A stretch of DNA of 54,700 nt from a bacterium (GCA_019912845.1 JAIOHU010000136.1:1-54700), one strand, 5' to 3'; positions 16,301 to 24,683 are shown, counted from the first letter of the stretch. A program made the numbers and translations. The notes: a model not told the origin generated them from the sequence alone.

Positions 16301-17368
16301 CTATTCTATAGAATCTTCTGATTTCTGTTTTGTAATCTGACGCGCTGCCAGTTGCCCGCAGGCAGCAGCGATATCTCGTCCACGACTGGTTCGCAACACG
16401 ACAGTCCGTCCCAGACGAACCAATTCTGCAGCGACCTCTTCCACTTTCTCTTCCGATGGTCTACGAAAATCACCAACAGCTTCGTTATAACGCAGCATGT
16501 TTATCTTGGCAGGCAGGTCACGCAGCCAACGATCCAGTTTCCTGGCTTCTTCGATAGTATCATTCAAACCATCAGCGACTAAATAGGCGACTGTAATCCT
16601 GTTTCGAGTCCGATTGGCATAGTCCATCAAGGCTTCATAGTTTTCATCGAGGGTAAATCGTCCCGCAACGGGTAGCAGCTCACGTCTCCTCTCTTCATCC
16701 GCCGAACAGATCGAAAATACGAGCTTTGGAGGATATTCACGTTCCGCCAGCAAACGTATCTTCGGAGGCAATCCGACAGTCGAGATAGTAACTTTCCGTC
16801 TTGAAAGTCCGATCCCATCCGGATCGGTCAAACGATCCCACGCTTCAGTCACCGGTTTCAAGTTCGCCAATGGTTCGCCCATGCCCATGAAGACGACATT
16901 GCTGATACGTTTCTCTGAGTTTGCACGTATCATCAGGAAGGTTCCCATGATTTCTGCAGTGGTCATATTACGTGCCAGACCAAGCAGTCCGGTAGCACAG
17001 AACTTGCATCCGAACGCGCATCCCACCTGGCTTGAAAGACAGACAGTCACACGATCTTCTGATGGGATATAGACCGCCTCCACACGTGCGCCATCGGAAA
17101 GTTCAAAGAGGTATTTCGTCGCGCTGTTCTCACCCTCACCAGTGACCACTTCGACAATTTTTGGTACCTTGACCTCGAACTCATCCCTGAGTGATGCTCG
17201 AAGCTCTTTTGAGAGGTCGGTCATCTCATCAATCTCGAACACACCTTTACGCCATATCCAGGCGTCGAGTTGACGTCCATGAAACGCCCGTTTTCCCCTT
17301 GCCTGCAATAGCTCTTCCAGTTCCGTACGGGAGCAGGTGAGCAGGTCTTGTTTCTGATTCTCATTCAT
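16301..17368 (-). CDS. rlmN: Dual-specificity 23S rRNA/tRNA adenine C2-methyltransferase RlmN
   Basis: The 355-residue radical-SAM protein has the RlmN cluster motif CAFGCKFC (C117, C121, C124) followed by ATGLLGLARN, the SQVGC lead-in and FMGMGEPL, all diagnostic for RlmN. The late RGRDIAAACGQLA holds the cysteine that forms the methylated intermediate. The enzyme methylates C2 of A2503 in 23S rRNA and A37 of some tRNAs. It starts at ATG 17368 and is divergent from ssrA, with 470 bp between them. It belongs to the chromosomal backbone at the border of the inserted element. Confidence 0.95.
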   Translation of the reverse strand: MNENQKQDLLTCSRTELEELLQARGKRAFHGRQLDAWIWRKGVFEIDEMTDLSKELRASLRDEFEVKVPKIVEVVTGEGENSATKYLFELSDGARVEAVYIPSEDRVTVCLSSQVGCAFGCKFCATGLLGLARNMTTAEIMGTFLMIRANSEKRISNVVFMGMGEPLANLKPVTEAWDRLTDPDGIGLSRRKVTISTVGLPPKIRLLAEREYPPKLVFSICSADEERRRELLPVAGRFTLDENYEALMDYANRTRNRITVAYLVADGLNDTIEEARKLDRWLRDLPAKINMLRYNEAVGDFRRPSEEKVEEVAAELVRLGRTVVLRTSRGRDIAAACGQLAARQITKQKSEDSIE

Positions 17369-17761
17369 AGGGAGTGAAGGTAACTGTAAAAACAGGGAAG
17401 TTCAAATGACAATGAGAATCAGATTGTATCTGTTTGATATTTATAAGCAGTTCAGAATGGTATTTCCACATAACTTCATCCCAGTGATGAAGAGTGCAGG
17501 GATCTAATAGACATTTGCTCTCATAAGTCAGGCGGGGTGTTACCTGGCATGGAGGTATTATTTTCAAACGGTCATCTCATTGACAGCCATCCTACTCCCT
17601 GTTGAAATCAGTTTCTTCCGCAAAAATTCGATATTTTTTTATTCGCAGACAGACTGAGAAGTGAATACCATAAGGAGAGGTTCGGGAACTAATTCGATTG
17701 GATGGTTGTACTTATATTAGGAGTAGATTTTGCTTCTGGTTTAGAATACATTTATGTTGAG
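17369..17761. other. Intergenic region between rlmN and ssrA
   Basis: This stretch holds the upstream region of rlmN on the minus strand and, towards the right, the ssrA promoter. I see no convincing gene, repeat or RNA in it. Short minus-strand frames near 17400-17560 have no binding site and no protein-like composition. Confidence 0.5.
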
Positions 17762-17790
17762 TTGCTTTTTGAGATTTGTATAAGTACAAT
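17762..17790 (+). promoter_or_regulatory. Candidate sigma70-type promoter of ssrA
   Basis: TTGCTT (17762-17767) and TACAAT (17785-17790) are separated by 17 bp. The mature tmRNA begins 47 bp after the -10 box, leaving a 5' leader that RNase P would remove. No better pair lies closer to the gene. Confidence 0.5.
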
Positions 17791-17836
17791 TTCACTGCAT
17801 GCTATCATCAACGTTTCGCGAACTTTGTAACCTATT

Positions 17837-18201
17837 GGGGACGATTGGTTTCGACGGGACGTCCAGGTGGTGGTACTTGCGCGTCGGGGTGGTTCACAGC
17901 CCCGTACCCCTGTGGACACATTTCAAATGCCGATGATTATGGCTATGCACTCGCAGCCTAACTAAGTTAGGTTAGAGCGTTCCCTCCACACAGCGTCTGT
18001 CCGGTGTGGTTGCGAACGACGATCTGGACGGACTGCCCCGAAGGTAATGCTCGTGCGCCTCCGGTTAAGACTTTACGAGATAACGTTTGCTCGCCTGGCG
18101 GTTGGCAACGGGTGAACGTGAACTTTCAAATAGACCGCCTACACGCGTAGAGGGTATCAGTGCCTCGTATCCGGACCCGGGTTCGACTCCCGGCGTCTCC
18201 A
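17837..18201 (+). ncRNA. ssrA: Transfer-messenger RNA (ssrA, one-piece form)
   Basis: The 5' end GGGGACGATTGGTTTCGACGGG and the 3' end GGTTCGACTCCCGGCGTCTCC are standard tmRNA termini. The acceptor stem pairs GGGGACG with CGTCTCC, with one G-U wobble. The discriminator A at 18201 is followed by CGA, so CCA is not encoded and must be added. The tag frame is readable at 17926-17961: NADDYGYALAA then TAA, possibly with one more resume codon in front. The ALAA end is the usual degradation signal for ClpXP. tmRNA rescues ribosomes stalled on broken messages with SmpB. Its 3' end is the insertion site of a 20.8-kb element. Confidence 0.95.
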
Positions 18202-18240
18202 CGACATAACCCCCAAGCCTTGTATCCACAGGGTTTGGGG
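18192..18240 (+). other. attL: left attachment repeat within ssrA 3' end
   Basis: The repeat begins at GGCGTCTCC in the ssrA acceptor stem and runs through the terminator hairpin. It matches 39008-39056 at 47 of 49 positions. The tmRNA gene upstream is complete, so this is the copy that keeps ssrA functional. Confidence 0.85.
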
Positions 18241-18249
18241 GTTAACTTT
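18207..18249 (+). terminator. ssrA terminator hairpin
   Basis: TAACCCCCAA (18207-18216) pairs perfectly with TTGGGGGTTA (18235-18244), followed by ACTTTT. The ancestral or partner copy at attR has ATAGCCCC pairing with GGGGCTAT, so the arms differ in a compensated way. Confidence 0.85.
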
Positions 18250-18316
18250 TAAGTGAAAGTAACACAGAAGTAACATGGTGATTGCTAGTATCTACTAAAA
18301 TCAGGGAAAATTTATC

Positions 18317-19405
18317 ATGATTGATAAAGAACCACCTCCCCCAAAAGTAAAACAACGAAAATATAAGTCTGGATTTAAATCCTGGTACGTTAGGTATAAG
18401 GATTTGGAAAAAGGGGAATGGGTGGCGTCCTCAGCAATCGATAATGAATCTGACGCCTATCTCAAAGCCACACAAATTCGGAAAGAGCAAATGAGAGCAT
18501 GGCGTGGGGAGGAGCCAATACGCGAAGAAGACATTTTGCTTTCGGAACTATTAATAAGATTCTTTAGAAATAGAGAAGCGTCTCTCAAACAATCATCACT
18601 TTCACGCTATCGGATATATGAAAAAAACCTTAATGAATTTTTAAATGAACTTTACCCCAATGGAATCTACTGTCGGAAGATTAAAGCAGTATATCTGGAA
18701 GAATGCCTCGAATATTTAAAACGAAAAGGGCAAAATGAAAGAACCCTAAATGGACAGTTGCGATTTTTGAGGGCTTTATTTAATTATGCGGTTCAGGAAG
18801 ATATTCTTGAAAAGAATCCTGCCAGAAATATTCGTAAAAGAAAAGAAAATGATCGTGCACAACCCTTAAAAAGCTGGAATCGAACACAAGTGGATAATAT
18901 TTTATCGACCCTTTCTCCTCATTGGGCAAAGATTCATGAGTTTTACCTTCACACCGGGCTGCGTAAGATGGAACTAGTAAACTTGAAGTGGAATGCTGTC
19001 TTTCTTGATGCTACACCACCTCATATTCGAATACAAGCCACTGATAATTGGGAACCCAAAACTTCAGAAATACGATTGATTCCACTTTCAGATCGGGCAA
19101 TAGAGCTGATTAAATCTCAGATTAAACAGGAAGATCATGATTTTGTGTTTTCTGGTCCAATGGGAAATAAAATTCATGAAAATCGAGTATATGATGTTTT
19201 GAAGAAAGTCTTGGATGAATTAGGTTATGAAGGTACTCTTCACTGGTGGCGTCACACTTTTGCGTCTAGATTAGGGGAAAATGGGTATAGTCCTGATGCT
19301 ATAAGGAAATTGCTGGGGCATACAACAACGGAAATGACCGCACGATACACACATTTCCAGGATACTTTTCTTGTTGAAATGGTTAAAAGCTTAGATGAGC
19401 GGTAA
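18317..19405 (+). CDS. int: Tyrosine recombinase/integrase of the ssrA-inserted element
   Basis: The 362-residue protein has all residues of the tyrosine recombinase active site: R216 (TGLRKMEL), K248 (EPKTSEIR), H309 and R312 (LHWWRHTF), H335 (LLGHTT) and nucleophile Y344 (ARYTHF). An N-terminal AT-hook-like or arm-binding segment (1-60) and a SAM-like core-binding domain (about 70-165) precede the catalytic domain, as in phage and island integrases. It lies just inside attL with ATCAGGGAAAA as ribosome binding site before ATG 18317. It should catalyse integration at, and with a directionality factor excision from, the ssrA 3' end. It appears intact. I see no obvious excisionase unless the small HTH protein at 19856 serves. 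Confidence 0.95.
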   Translation: MIDKEPPPPKVKQRKYKSGFKSWYVRYKDLEKGEWVASSAIDNESDAYLKATQIRKEQMRAWRGEEPIREEDILLSELLIRFFRNREASLKQSSLSRYRIYEKNLNEFLNELYPNGIYCRKIKAVYLEECLEYLKRKGQNERTLNGQLRFLRALFNYAVQEDILEKNPARNIRKRKENDRAQPLKSWNRTQVDNILSTLSPHWAKIHEFYLHTGLRKMELVNLKWNAVFLDATPPHIRIQATDNWEPKTSEIRLIPLSDRAIELIKSQIKQEDHDFVFSGPMGNKIHENRVYDVLKKVLDELGYEGTLHWWRHTFASRLGENGYSPDAIRKLLGHTTTEMTARYTHFQDTFLVEMVKSLDER

Positions 19406-19409
19406 TAGT

Positions 19410-19438
19410 TTGACAAATGAAATCCATCTTGTTATACT
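19410..19438 (+). promoter_or_regulatory. Near-consensus sigma70-type promoter after the integrase gene
   Basis: TTGACA (19410-19415), a 17-bp spacer and TATACT (19433-19438) make the best promoter match in the window. It begins five bases after the integrase stop and points right into a stretch without an ORF for about 400 bp. The first product is therefore either a non-coding RNA or a long leader of the HTH/primase operon. Confidence 0.65.
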
Positions 19439-19530
19439 ATAACAGATAGATATATTTTATCCACAATTAAAATTGTCCTTTACTACCTAGAGTCAAACCC
19501 TTCAAGTGCAGTAACGACAACAATTTAATT

Positions 19531-19643
19531 TTGGCACGATAATTGCTACATTCATTATAGCCTGACGTATTCGATGGGATATGTCGATTTAGCAAGTAAG
19601 TCATCAGGATACATGTTGTATGTAAGGTATCCTAAGCATTTTT
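19531..19643 (+). ncRNA. Candidate small RNA unit: promoter-like boxes and terminator
   Basis: TTGGCA (19531-19536) and TTATAG (19555-19560) form a promoter-like pair with an 18-bp spacer. About 45 bases after it, AGGATAC (19606-19612) pairs with GTATCCT (19627-19633), followed by AAGCATTTTT, a terminator-like ending. A transcript of roughly 75 bases with no start codon and binding site would result. No known RNA family is recognised. It could equally be an attenuated leader of the downstream genes. Confidence 0.4.
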
Positions 19644-19701
19644 AAGTAGTTAGAAGTAATGTGTACCTTCTTTCCGTTTGGGAATTGATTGATAGATCGC
19701 A

Positions 19702-19729
19702 GGAGAGCTGTCAGTATGGCAGCTTTTCC
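19702..19729 (+). terminator. Terminator-like hairpin upstream of the HTH gene
   Basis: AGCTGTC (19706-19712) pairs with GGCAGCT (19718-19724, one T-G pair) around AGTAT, and TTTTCC follows. Flanking GGA and TCC extend the stem. It can end transcripts from the two upstream promoter-like sites before the operator region. Confidence 0.6.
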
Positions 19730-19763
19730 TGGGTCATTAGCGTGACAAAAAATGCTACACTTG

Positions 19764-19822
19764 TGTGCCAAAATGGCACAGGTCAGACCAAATAGTCGAA
19801 TCTATCCGACCAAATGGTCGAA
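19764..19822. promoter_or_regulatory. Palindrome plus two tandem operator-like repeats
   Basis: TGTGCCA-AAA-TGGCACA (19764-19780) is a perfect palindrome with seven-base arms. Two copies of a 15-mer follow, GACCAAATAGTCGAA (19786-19800) and GACCAAATGGTCGAA (19808-19822). Each is itself near-palindromic (GACCA/TGGTC), and they are spaced 22 bp apart, about two helical turns. Such a stack just ahead of a small HTH-like gene suggests repressor binding, perhaps autoregulation of the replication operon. Confidence 0.65.
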
Positions 19823-19855
19823 GGTATGGAACAAACCAAACAGGAGAAAATGCCT

Positions 19856-20068
19856 ATGCACGTAAAAACTGCTGAGATTCTTGAAGACAAGGAACTCTGC
19901 AATAAAGTAAGCCAGGCGTACAAGCTTGGATATCCAAAACGATACATACAACAAAAGTTTGATGTATCGCGTCGACAATTAGAACACATTGTCAGAATTT
20001 TTACTCGTACCACACCCTATGTGGGTAGTGGATCTTCAATTATAACCATAGAGAAGGATGAAGATTAA
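19856..20068 (+). CDS. Small HTH-like DNA-binding protein, putative regulator or excisionase
   Basis: The product from this start has 70 residues. The centre, YKLGYPKRYIQQKFDVSRRQ followed by LEHIV, reads as a helix-turn-helix of the kind that recognises DNA (a KFDVSRRQL-type recognition helix). I chose ATG 19856 because AGGAG lies nine bases upstream. In-frame ATG codons at 19814, 19826 and 19850 are earlier, but 19814 falls inside the operator-like repeats. It overlaps the next gene by 11 bp, so the two are translationally linked. Its position ahead of a primase-helicase and behind operator-like repeats suggests an element regulator, but an excisionase role is also possible. Confidence 0.65.
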   Translation: MHVKTAEILEDKELCNKVSQAYKLGYPKRYIQQKFDVSRRQLEHIVRIFTRTTPYVGSGSSIITIEKDED

Positions 20069-22181
20069 TCTATCTATCAATTCAAAAAAACGGATTGAAC
20101 AAAAGAAGGAAGGTAACACAGTAGTTGATATTCCAATTCAGGAGCTAAATCTTAAGGACAGGGATCAGGTAAATAAAACCTTCCGAAACTATGTCCACAG
20201 TACAAATGTGTGGAAAAAAGGAACCACAGCATCAAAGGATAACTACCGTGGTATGGTAGGGATTCCGTTGGATTATGATGATGGAATAATTTCTCTGAAA
20301 CTCGCGAGAGAATATTTCGCCGACTACAAACATATTTTGTACACCTCTTCCAGTCATCAGGAAGACAAACCAGATCACAATGGTATTCAGGATCGATTTC
20401 GTGTAATATTACTCTTCGATCCATCCGAGGGATTGCACTATACAGATTTTGATGAGGCTGATCGTGTATTCTCTTGGGCAAAACGTCAGTTTGATGGTAT
20501 TGATGCAGCGATACTGCATCGGGGTTCAAAGTTATTTCCGAATGCGAATCCTGACGAATCCAAGTATCTTGTTGAAGTTAACGACAAAGGTGAGTGGTTC
20601 AGCATACCCCCGGAAGATCTTGATAGGATCGAAAAGCAGCCTGAATTAGATCATTCCGAAGGTAAAAAGTACATCAATTATGACACCCAGATCGTCTTAA
20701 AGAATGGGAACAAGATCATATTGGAAACACTACGACGATTCCTACCAACACAACCAAATAATAAGGCGATTTGCTACTGCCCATTCTGTGATGATATAAA
20801 TTCAGATGGTCCATCTGCTTTTGTTCAGATGACACCTGCTGGATTTATTGGACTGTACTGCTCGCACTGTAAATCTGAATATGAAAAAGGTACTGACAGC
20901 GACAGGAAATCGTCACAGTACTATTATTCTGAAGATCCAGTTGAACCAGGGATGTTCATGCTGGAAGATAAACTGATGCGTGTACAGAAATCACGCTATG
21001 ACGCACACATTGTACGATTGCCAATTGACTATGTACATGAACGCCAGCAGAAATTTGTGAAAACATATCTGGCTCGTAGACGAAATATAGCTTCGGCTAA
21101 GTTGACTGTTGAACGCTATTGCAATGTAGTATACCCGAGAGTCGATTTCGTTCTTGAATACTCGGAATCGAAACTTATGATTCAGATACCATCACCAATT
21201 AAACCCACTATCAATGACAACAAATTTGTTGATGCTTGGTTAGAGGAATTATTTGGAGAGTACAATGAATTCATCAAGCAATGGTTGGCAGTCTATTGCT
21301 TCACAAATTTCAAACGACTACCGGTAATAGTGCTTACAGGTGAACGTGGTGTTGGAAAGACAACATTTGCTGAAGTAGTCTCAGCAATATTCCCTGATCA
21401 ATCTGCTGATTGGTCGGGAGAACATACATCATTCAACTCTTACTTCGAAAAGAAGTTGTTGGTTGTTGATGAAAATAACGTCAGTAGGAAGGAACAGTAT
21501 ACACAGCTAAAAGCAGTTACTGGAAATGACTATCTGACAGTAAACCAAAAATTCAAACCTGAATATCGGGTGCGAAATAACACACACATTATTCTTACTA
21601 CGAATGAAAAACGTCCGTTGTATCTGACCAAAGATGAAATGCCTGTGAACGAACACAACAACAACTTTTTCATTTATGAGATTAATCGTGCGAATACCAT
21701 TAATCCACATATCAAAGAACAATTGCTGGAAAGATTGGGGACATATATCCATACTGAACTAAGAAAACAGTATAAAGTGTGGAACTCCGATCTGAATAAA
21801 AACAAGTCACGGTACAGTATACCTTGCCCGATTACACAACTGGAAAAACATTTGTTTGAAAGTGCGAGTACGAGTGTGGAATCAGATGCTGATCTCGTTG
21901 CTGAGGCGATTGTTCGGGGTTATCCCCTCTACGGTGAACGTTTTGGGGGAGGTGATCACATAAAAAAACTTGAATTCCAACGAATCTGCAAGGGATTAGG
22001 AATGAAACAAGCCACTCATCAAAACGCAATCTTTCATCGTTTGCAGGATATCAAAGTATTGTCCGCAGGTGATGAAATTCGTGAATCTGACAAGCGGTTT
22101 GGATGGAAGATCCTTCGCCGTAAAGATTACTATGGTGAAGATGGTAATCGAAACGTAGGATCTGATACCTTGTATCACTAA
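20058..22181 (+). CDS. Primase-helicase replication protein (AEP-like primase, zinc finger, SF3-type helicase)
   Basis: The 707-residue protein has three parts. About 40-180 resembles an archaeo-eukaryotic-type primase: acidic pair in LDYDD (72-75), SSSH at 97-100 and RFRVILLF at 113-120. A zinc-binding segment follows with C241-x2-C244 and C268-x2-C271. About 400-600 is a helicase of the phage/plasmid D5 or VirE-like type: Walker A GERGVGKTT (428-436), Walker B LLVVDE (467-472) and IILTTNE (511-517). Proteins of this layout open and prime origins of phages, satellites and plasmids. A cluster of hexamer repeats lies just downstream, which could be its origin. The gene is intact and overlaps the HTH gene. 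Exact family names would need a profile search. Confidence 0.85.
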   Translation: MKINLSINSKKRIEQKKEGNTVVDIPIQELNLKDRDQVNKTFRNYVHSTNVWKKGTTASKDNYRGMVGIPLDYDDGIISLKLAREYFADYKHILYTSSSHQEDKPDHNGIQDRFRVILLFDPSEGLHYTDFDEADRVFSWAKRQFDGIDAAILHRGSKLFPNANPDESKYLVEVNDKGEWFSIPPEDLDRIEKQPELDHSEGKKYINYDTQIVLKNGNKIILETLRRFLPTQPNNKAICYCPFCDDINSDGPSAFVQMTPAGFIGLYCSHCKSEYEKGTDSDRKSSQYYYSEDPVEPGMFMLEDKLMRVQKSRYDAHIVRLPIDYVHERQQKFVKTYLARRRNIASAKLTVERYCNVVYPRVDFVLEYSESKLMIQIPSPIKPTINDNKFVDAWLEELFGEYNEFIKQWLAVYCFTNFKRLPVIVLTGERGVGKTTFAEVVSAIFPDQSADWSGEHTSFNSYFEKKLLVVDENNVSRKEQYTQLKAVTGNDYLTVNQKFKPEYRVRNNTHIILTTNEKRPLYLTKDEMPVNEHNNNFFIYEINRANTINPHIKEQLLERLGTYIHTELRKQYKVWNSDLNKNKSRYSIPCPITQLEKHLFESASTSVESDADLVAEAIVRGYPLYGERFGGGDHIKKLEFQRICKGLGMKQATHQNAIFHRLQDIKVLSAGDEIRESDKRFGWKILRRKDYYGEDGNRNVGSDTLYH

Positions 22182-22199
22182 ACCTTAAACCACTTCAGG

Positions 22200-22492
22200 A
22201 TGACAATGCTGACGAAATATGACAGACAGATTTCAAGGTTTTGTCATCCTTTATTTGTTTACAGGACTAGGTTTCAGCGATTTATGACAAAATGACAAGA
22301 GAAATTAAAAAGTGGTATGGATGAAAAATATATGAGTTCTGTGAAATACGAAGAGGAGTAATAAATACACACAAAAATAGTTTTGAAAATACTTTGTCAT
22401 TTTGTCATTAGTGCTTAAATACAGTTATAATTGGAATATACGTCTGATCTGATGTTGTCATTGAACTGTCATGAGCGTTTGAGCTTTGTCAT
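22200..22492. repeat. Ten-copy ATGACA/TGTCAT cluster, candidate iteron origin of the element
   Basis: The hexamer starts at 22200, 22219, 22284 and 22292 as ATGACA, and at 22242, 22395, 22403, 22456, 22467 and 22487 as TGTCAT. Ten copies in 293 bp is far above the roughly 0.15-0.3 expected by chance. The left copies point mainly one way and the right copies all the other way. Two of them form a perfect 15-bp inverted repeat: ATGACAAAATGACAA at 22284-22298 and TTGTCATTTTGTCAT at 22394-22408. The stretch is AT-rich, non-coding and begins 19 bp after the primase-helicase gene. A replication origin with initiator sites is the most natural reading; a multi-site operator is the alternative. Confidence 0.6.
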
Positions 22493-22994
22493 AAATACCC
22501 ACGATCACCTAAACATCCTGAATACTATTACTACCTCGAGATCGGTATACTGCTTCGGAGTATTTTTCTACTCAAAATAACCGAATCTGACTCCTGGGTT
22601 TCCAACAACAGAGCAATCTGAAATACGGAGATACTATAGGAAGAAAAAGAATGCTTATTCCGACCCCCACACCCTTTCAGGAAGTATGCCCGGGTTAGAG
22701 ATAGCCGTCTCAATACTTGGGTGAGAGAAGAGAGTCCCTGAATCGCCCTTCACAAAACGCGGTTCTAAAAAATTGGGGGGTATATTTTTTGGGAACCCCT
22801 TAGAAAAAGTATCCCAGTTTCAGGAGCTGGTATACTAAAAGAACCAACAGTACCACTGTCAGTTCTTTGTTTACATCAAGTATGCAATCACTGATGATTA
22901 CGATTTCGCCAGGGGTTAGGTGCATTGGAAATAGCAATGACCCAGTATACCACATGACGAACTACCCTTACTACCCTTTTTGCGGTTTCAAGGT
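22493..22994. other. Non-coding stretch between the candidate origin and a convergent gene
   Basis: No gene is convincing here. There is a small hairpin with T-run at 22546-22567 (ATACT/AGTAT then TTTTTCT). An imperfect inverted repeat of GGTTC...AAAAAAT and ATTTTTTGGGAACC lies around 22761-22799. Short frames here lack binding sites. It may be part of the origin or the terminator zone between convergent transcripts. Confidence 0.45.
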
Positions 22995-23756
22995 TCATGC
23001 TGCTTCCCCCTGTTGCTTCTGTTTACGATCACCGGGATCATCAAAATCGGACTCAGTGATACCAACACCAAACACAGCTTTGCATTCTTCACGTACCTGC
23101 ATGGCAAGGTTCAGTTCATCCTGTGATACCACACGATCTACCTTGCATTCAACTTCTGCCCAACGAAAACCGTTACGTGCGACATCAGCCAGGGTAAACC
23201 GTGTAACCACTGCAATGGAAGGTGCTTTGGAACGCGCTAACCGTGCAACATGATTACGCCAGTGTTTGATACTGGTAGGCGACAGGTTGAATACGATCAA
23301 CTGATAACGATCATCCATGTTGGTCAGCACAAACAACCGTATCTTGTCCTTGGCATCCTTCGCATGGATGGTACTTTCAGGTGAACTGGTCACACGTCCA
23401 TCAACTGCTGTGTATCGTGGAACTTGTTCCCCTTCAACCCAGAAAGCACTTACCTTTTGATGGTATACAACGATACCTGCAAAGGTGTTGCCTTCCAGAT
23501 CAACCTGTGCTTCCTGATCATCAGAATAGGATTCACCCAGATCAAGGAACATACGGTGTCTTCCACTCGGGCTATGATCAATACGTACACGAGGGAATAC
23601 CGGTTGCAGGTTTTCAGTCATGATTGCAACTTCAGTGTCCAGATCAAGTCCCTGAAGGGATGAAAGTTCATCTTCAGAAATGATCGCCGATCCCTTATCA
23701 CCATTTACTTTTGATGGGGTAAATCCGTTGCTGTTTGTAGTTCTTTTCCTTGTCAC
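22995..23756 (-). CDS. Hypothetical protein of the element's nuclease operon
   Basis: The 253-residue product is not recognised. It has no membrane segment and no clear enzyme motif. The middle (about 50-190) is beta-rich and protein-like, and the C-terminus is rich in charged residues (ESDFDDPGDRKQKQQGEAA). The acidic tail and its company with a nuclease and DUF932 protein would suit a single-strand DNA-binding or recombination-accessory protein, but that is inference only. GTG 23756 overlaps the nuclease stop as GTGA with GAGGAGG just upstream, so translation is coupled to the nuclease frame. This coupling matters because the nuclease gene carries an internal stop. Confidence 0.75.
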   Translation of the reverse strand: MTRKRTTNSNGFTPSKVNGDKGSAIISEDELSSLQGLDLDTEVAIMTENLQPVFPRVRIDHSPSGRHRMFLDLGESYSDDQEAQVDLEGNTFAGIVVYHQKVSAFWVEGEQVPRYTAVDGRVTSSPESTIHAKDAKDKIRLFVLTNMDDRYQLIVFNLSPTSIKHWRNHVARLARSKAPSIAVVTRFTLADVARNGFRWAEVECKVDRVVSQDELNLAMQVREECKAVFGVGITESDFDDPGDRKQKQQGEAA

Positions 23757-24676
23757 GCCGCCTCCTCAAGGTTTTGTACAAGTTGTTGAATCTGTGACTT
23801 CTGATTACGGTTCAAACCCATACCACAACTATCTTTTGCACACATTTCCGCGTACGGGCATAACGGACAAGTGTGATAAGACGGATTTCTTGGAAAGACA
23901 CCACGTCTTATGTTGGTTGCGACCTTGCTAAGGTCTTGTTTTAGAGATTTAATTTGCTCTTCAGATCTTGCTGTGGTTCTTCTTGGATCACCACGTTCAT
24001 CACCGATCTGATTGTTCTTGGTCTTCCGTTTGTAAGGAATGTGATCACGCAAATGATACCAGGTGATCTTCAATCTGTCCGGTGGGATATCCAGCAAACG
24101 GAGCGTACCATCAGATGATTTGAACGTTGCATCAGCACAAGCTAACGCATACAGACCGAACTGATAATCTACATCCAGAAACGCTTGTGATGGTGCAAAC
24201 TTCGATGTTTTGAAGTCCAAGAGTTCATACATCCCATCTGGATGTTTGCGGATCTGATCAACTGTACCACGGAAGATACCTGCACGTCCTACCTACAGAA
24301 CAAATGTGGATTCATTCAGAATCACATGTGCATCCCAGTTGTAGTCCTTATCCCGATAGTTATCCAGCATTTCAATAGCTTCTTTAACCAGTTTATCCAC
24401 TACCTTATCACGATCTTCTTTCCAGAACACAGGAGTAACTGCTTCTTCGCTATCGAATTCGTGATACTGCAACACTTCACGATATCTTTCTTCGATATTC
24501 AGTTCCCAGTTGTGTTGGTGCATTTCTGATAGTAGTTGATGGATAATGGTTCCATGTAATGCTGCTGAACTGCGGAAAGTGGGTAGGATTTCATCTACAT
24601 AACGATACTGGAAGTTTTTGGGACACCACAGGTAGGACTTAATCATCGATTGCCTTAAGTAATCGATCTGAACCAC
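23753..24676 (-). pseudogene. Cas4/RecB-like PD-(D/E)XK nuclease interrupted by an in-frame TAG
   Basis: Both halves lie in one frame (308 codons from GTG 24676), split only by a TAG at 24295-24293, codon 128. The first half has the SxxxxxxCPKNFQYRY motif of Cas4/AddB/RecB-like nucleases. The second has GTVDQIRKHPDG and LLDFKTSK (motif II-III D and K) and a C-terminal CPLCPYAEMC with another Cys. Four cysteines in these positions suggest a 4Fe-4S cluster, as in Cas4 and AddB. The family resects DNA ends or acts in phage recombination. The rest of the sequence shows no decay. It may be a recent nonsense mutation, a sequencing error, or two fragments translated separately from ATG 24232. TAG ends neighbouring genes normally, so general recoding is unlikely. 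Confidence 0.8.
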
Positions 24677-24683
24677 CCCCTTT

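Noticed and set aside
22200-22492. CRISPR array
   Set aside because: The repeated unit is six bases, occurs in both orientations and has irregular spacing, unlike CRISPR repeats. No cas1 or cas2 gene is near; the Cas4-like protein stands alone.
22531-22713. Short minus-strand frame after the candidate origin
   Set aside because: The residues look random, there is no ribosome binding site, and it crosses a hairpin.
23753-24232. Second half of the Cas4-like gene as an independent intact gene from ATG 24232
   Set aside because: The part alone lacks the first cysteine and the N-terminal motif needed by the family, and the codons between the TAG and this ATG still encode the conserved GTVDQI segment, so a split gene is more likely.
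24293-24295. General TAG recoding in the island
   Set aside because: TAG ends the neighbouring DUF932 gene and chromosomal genes such as the aminotransferase and epimerase at 13842 and 14919, so TAG is a normal stop here.
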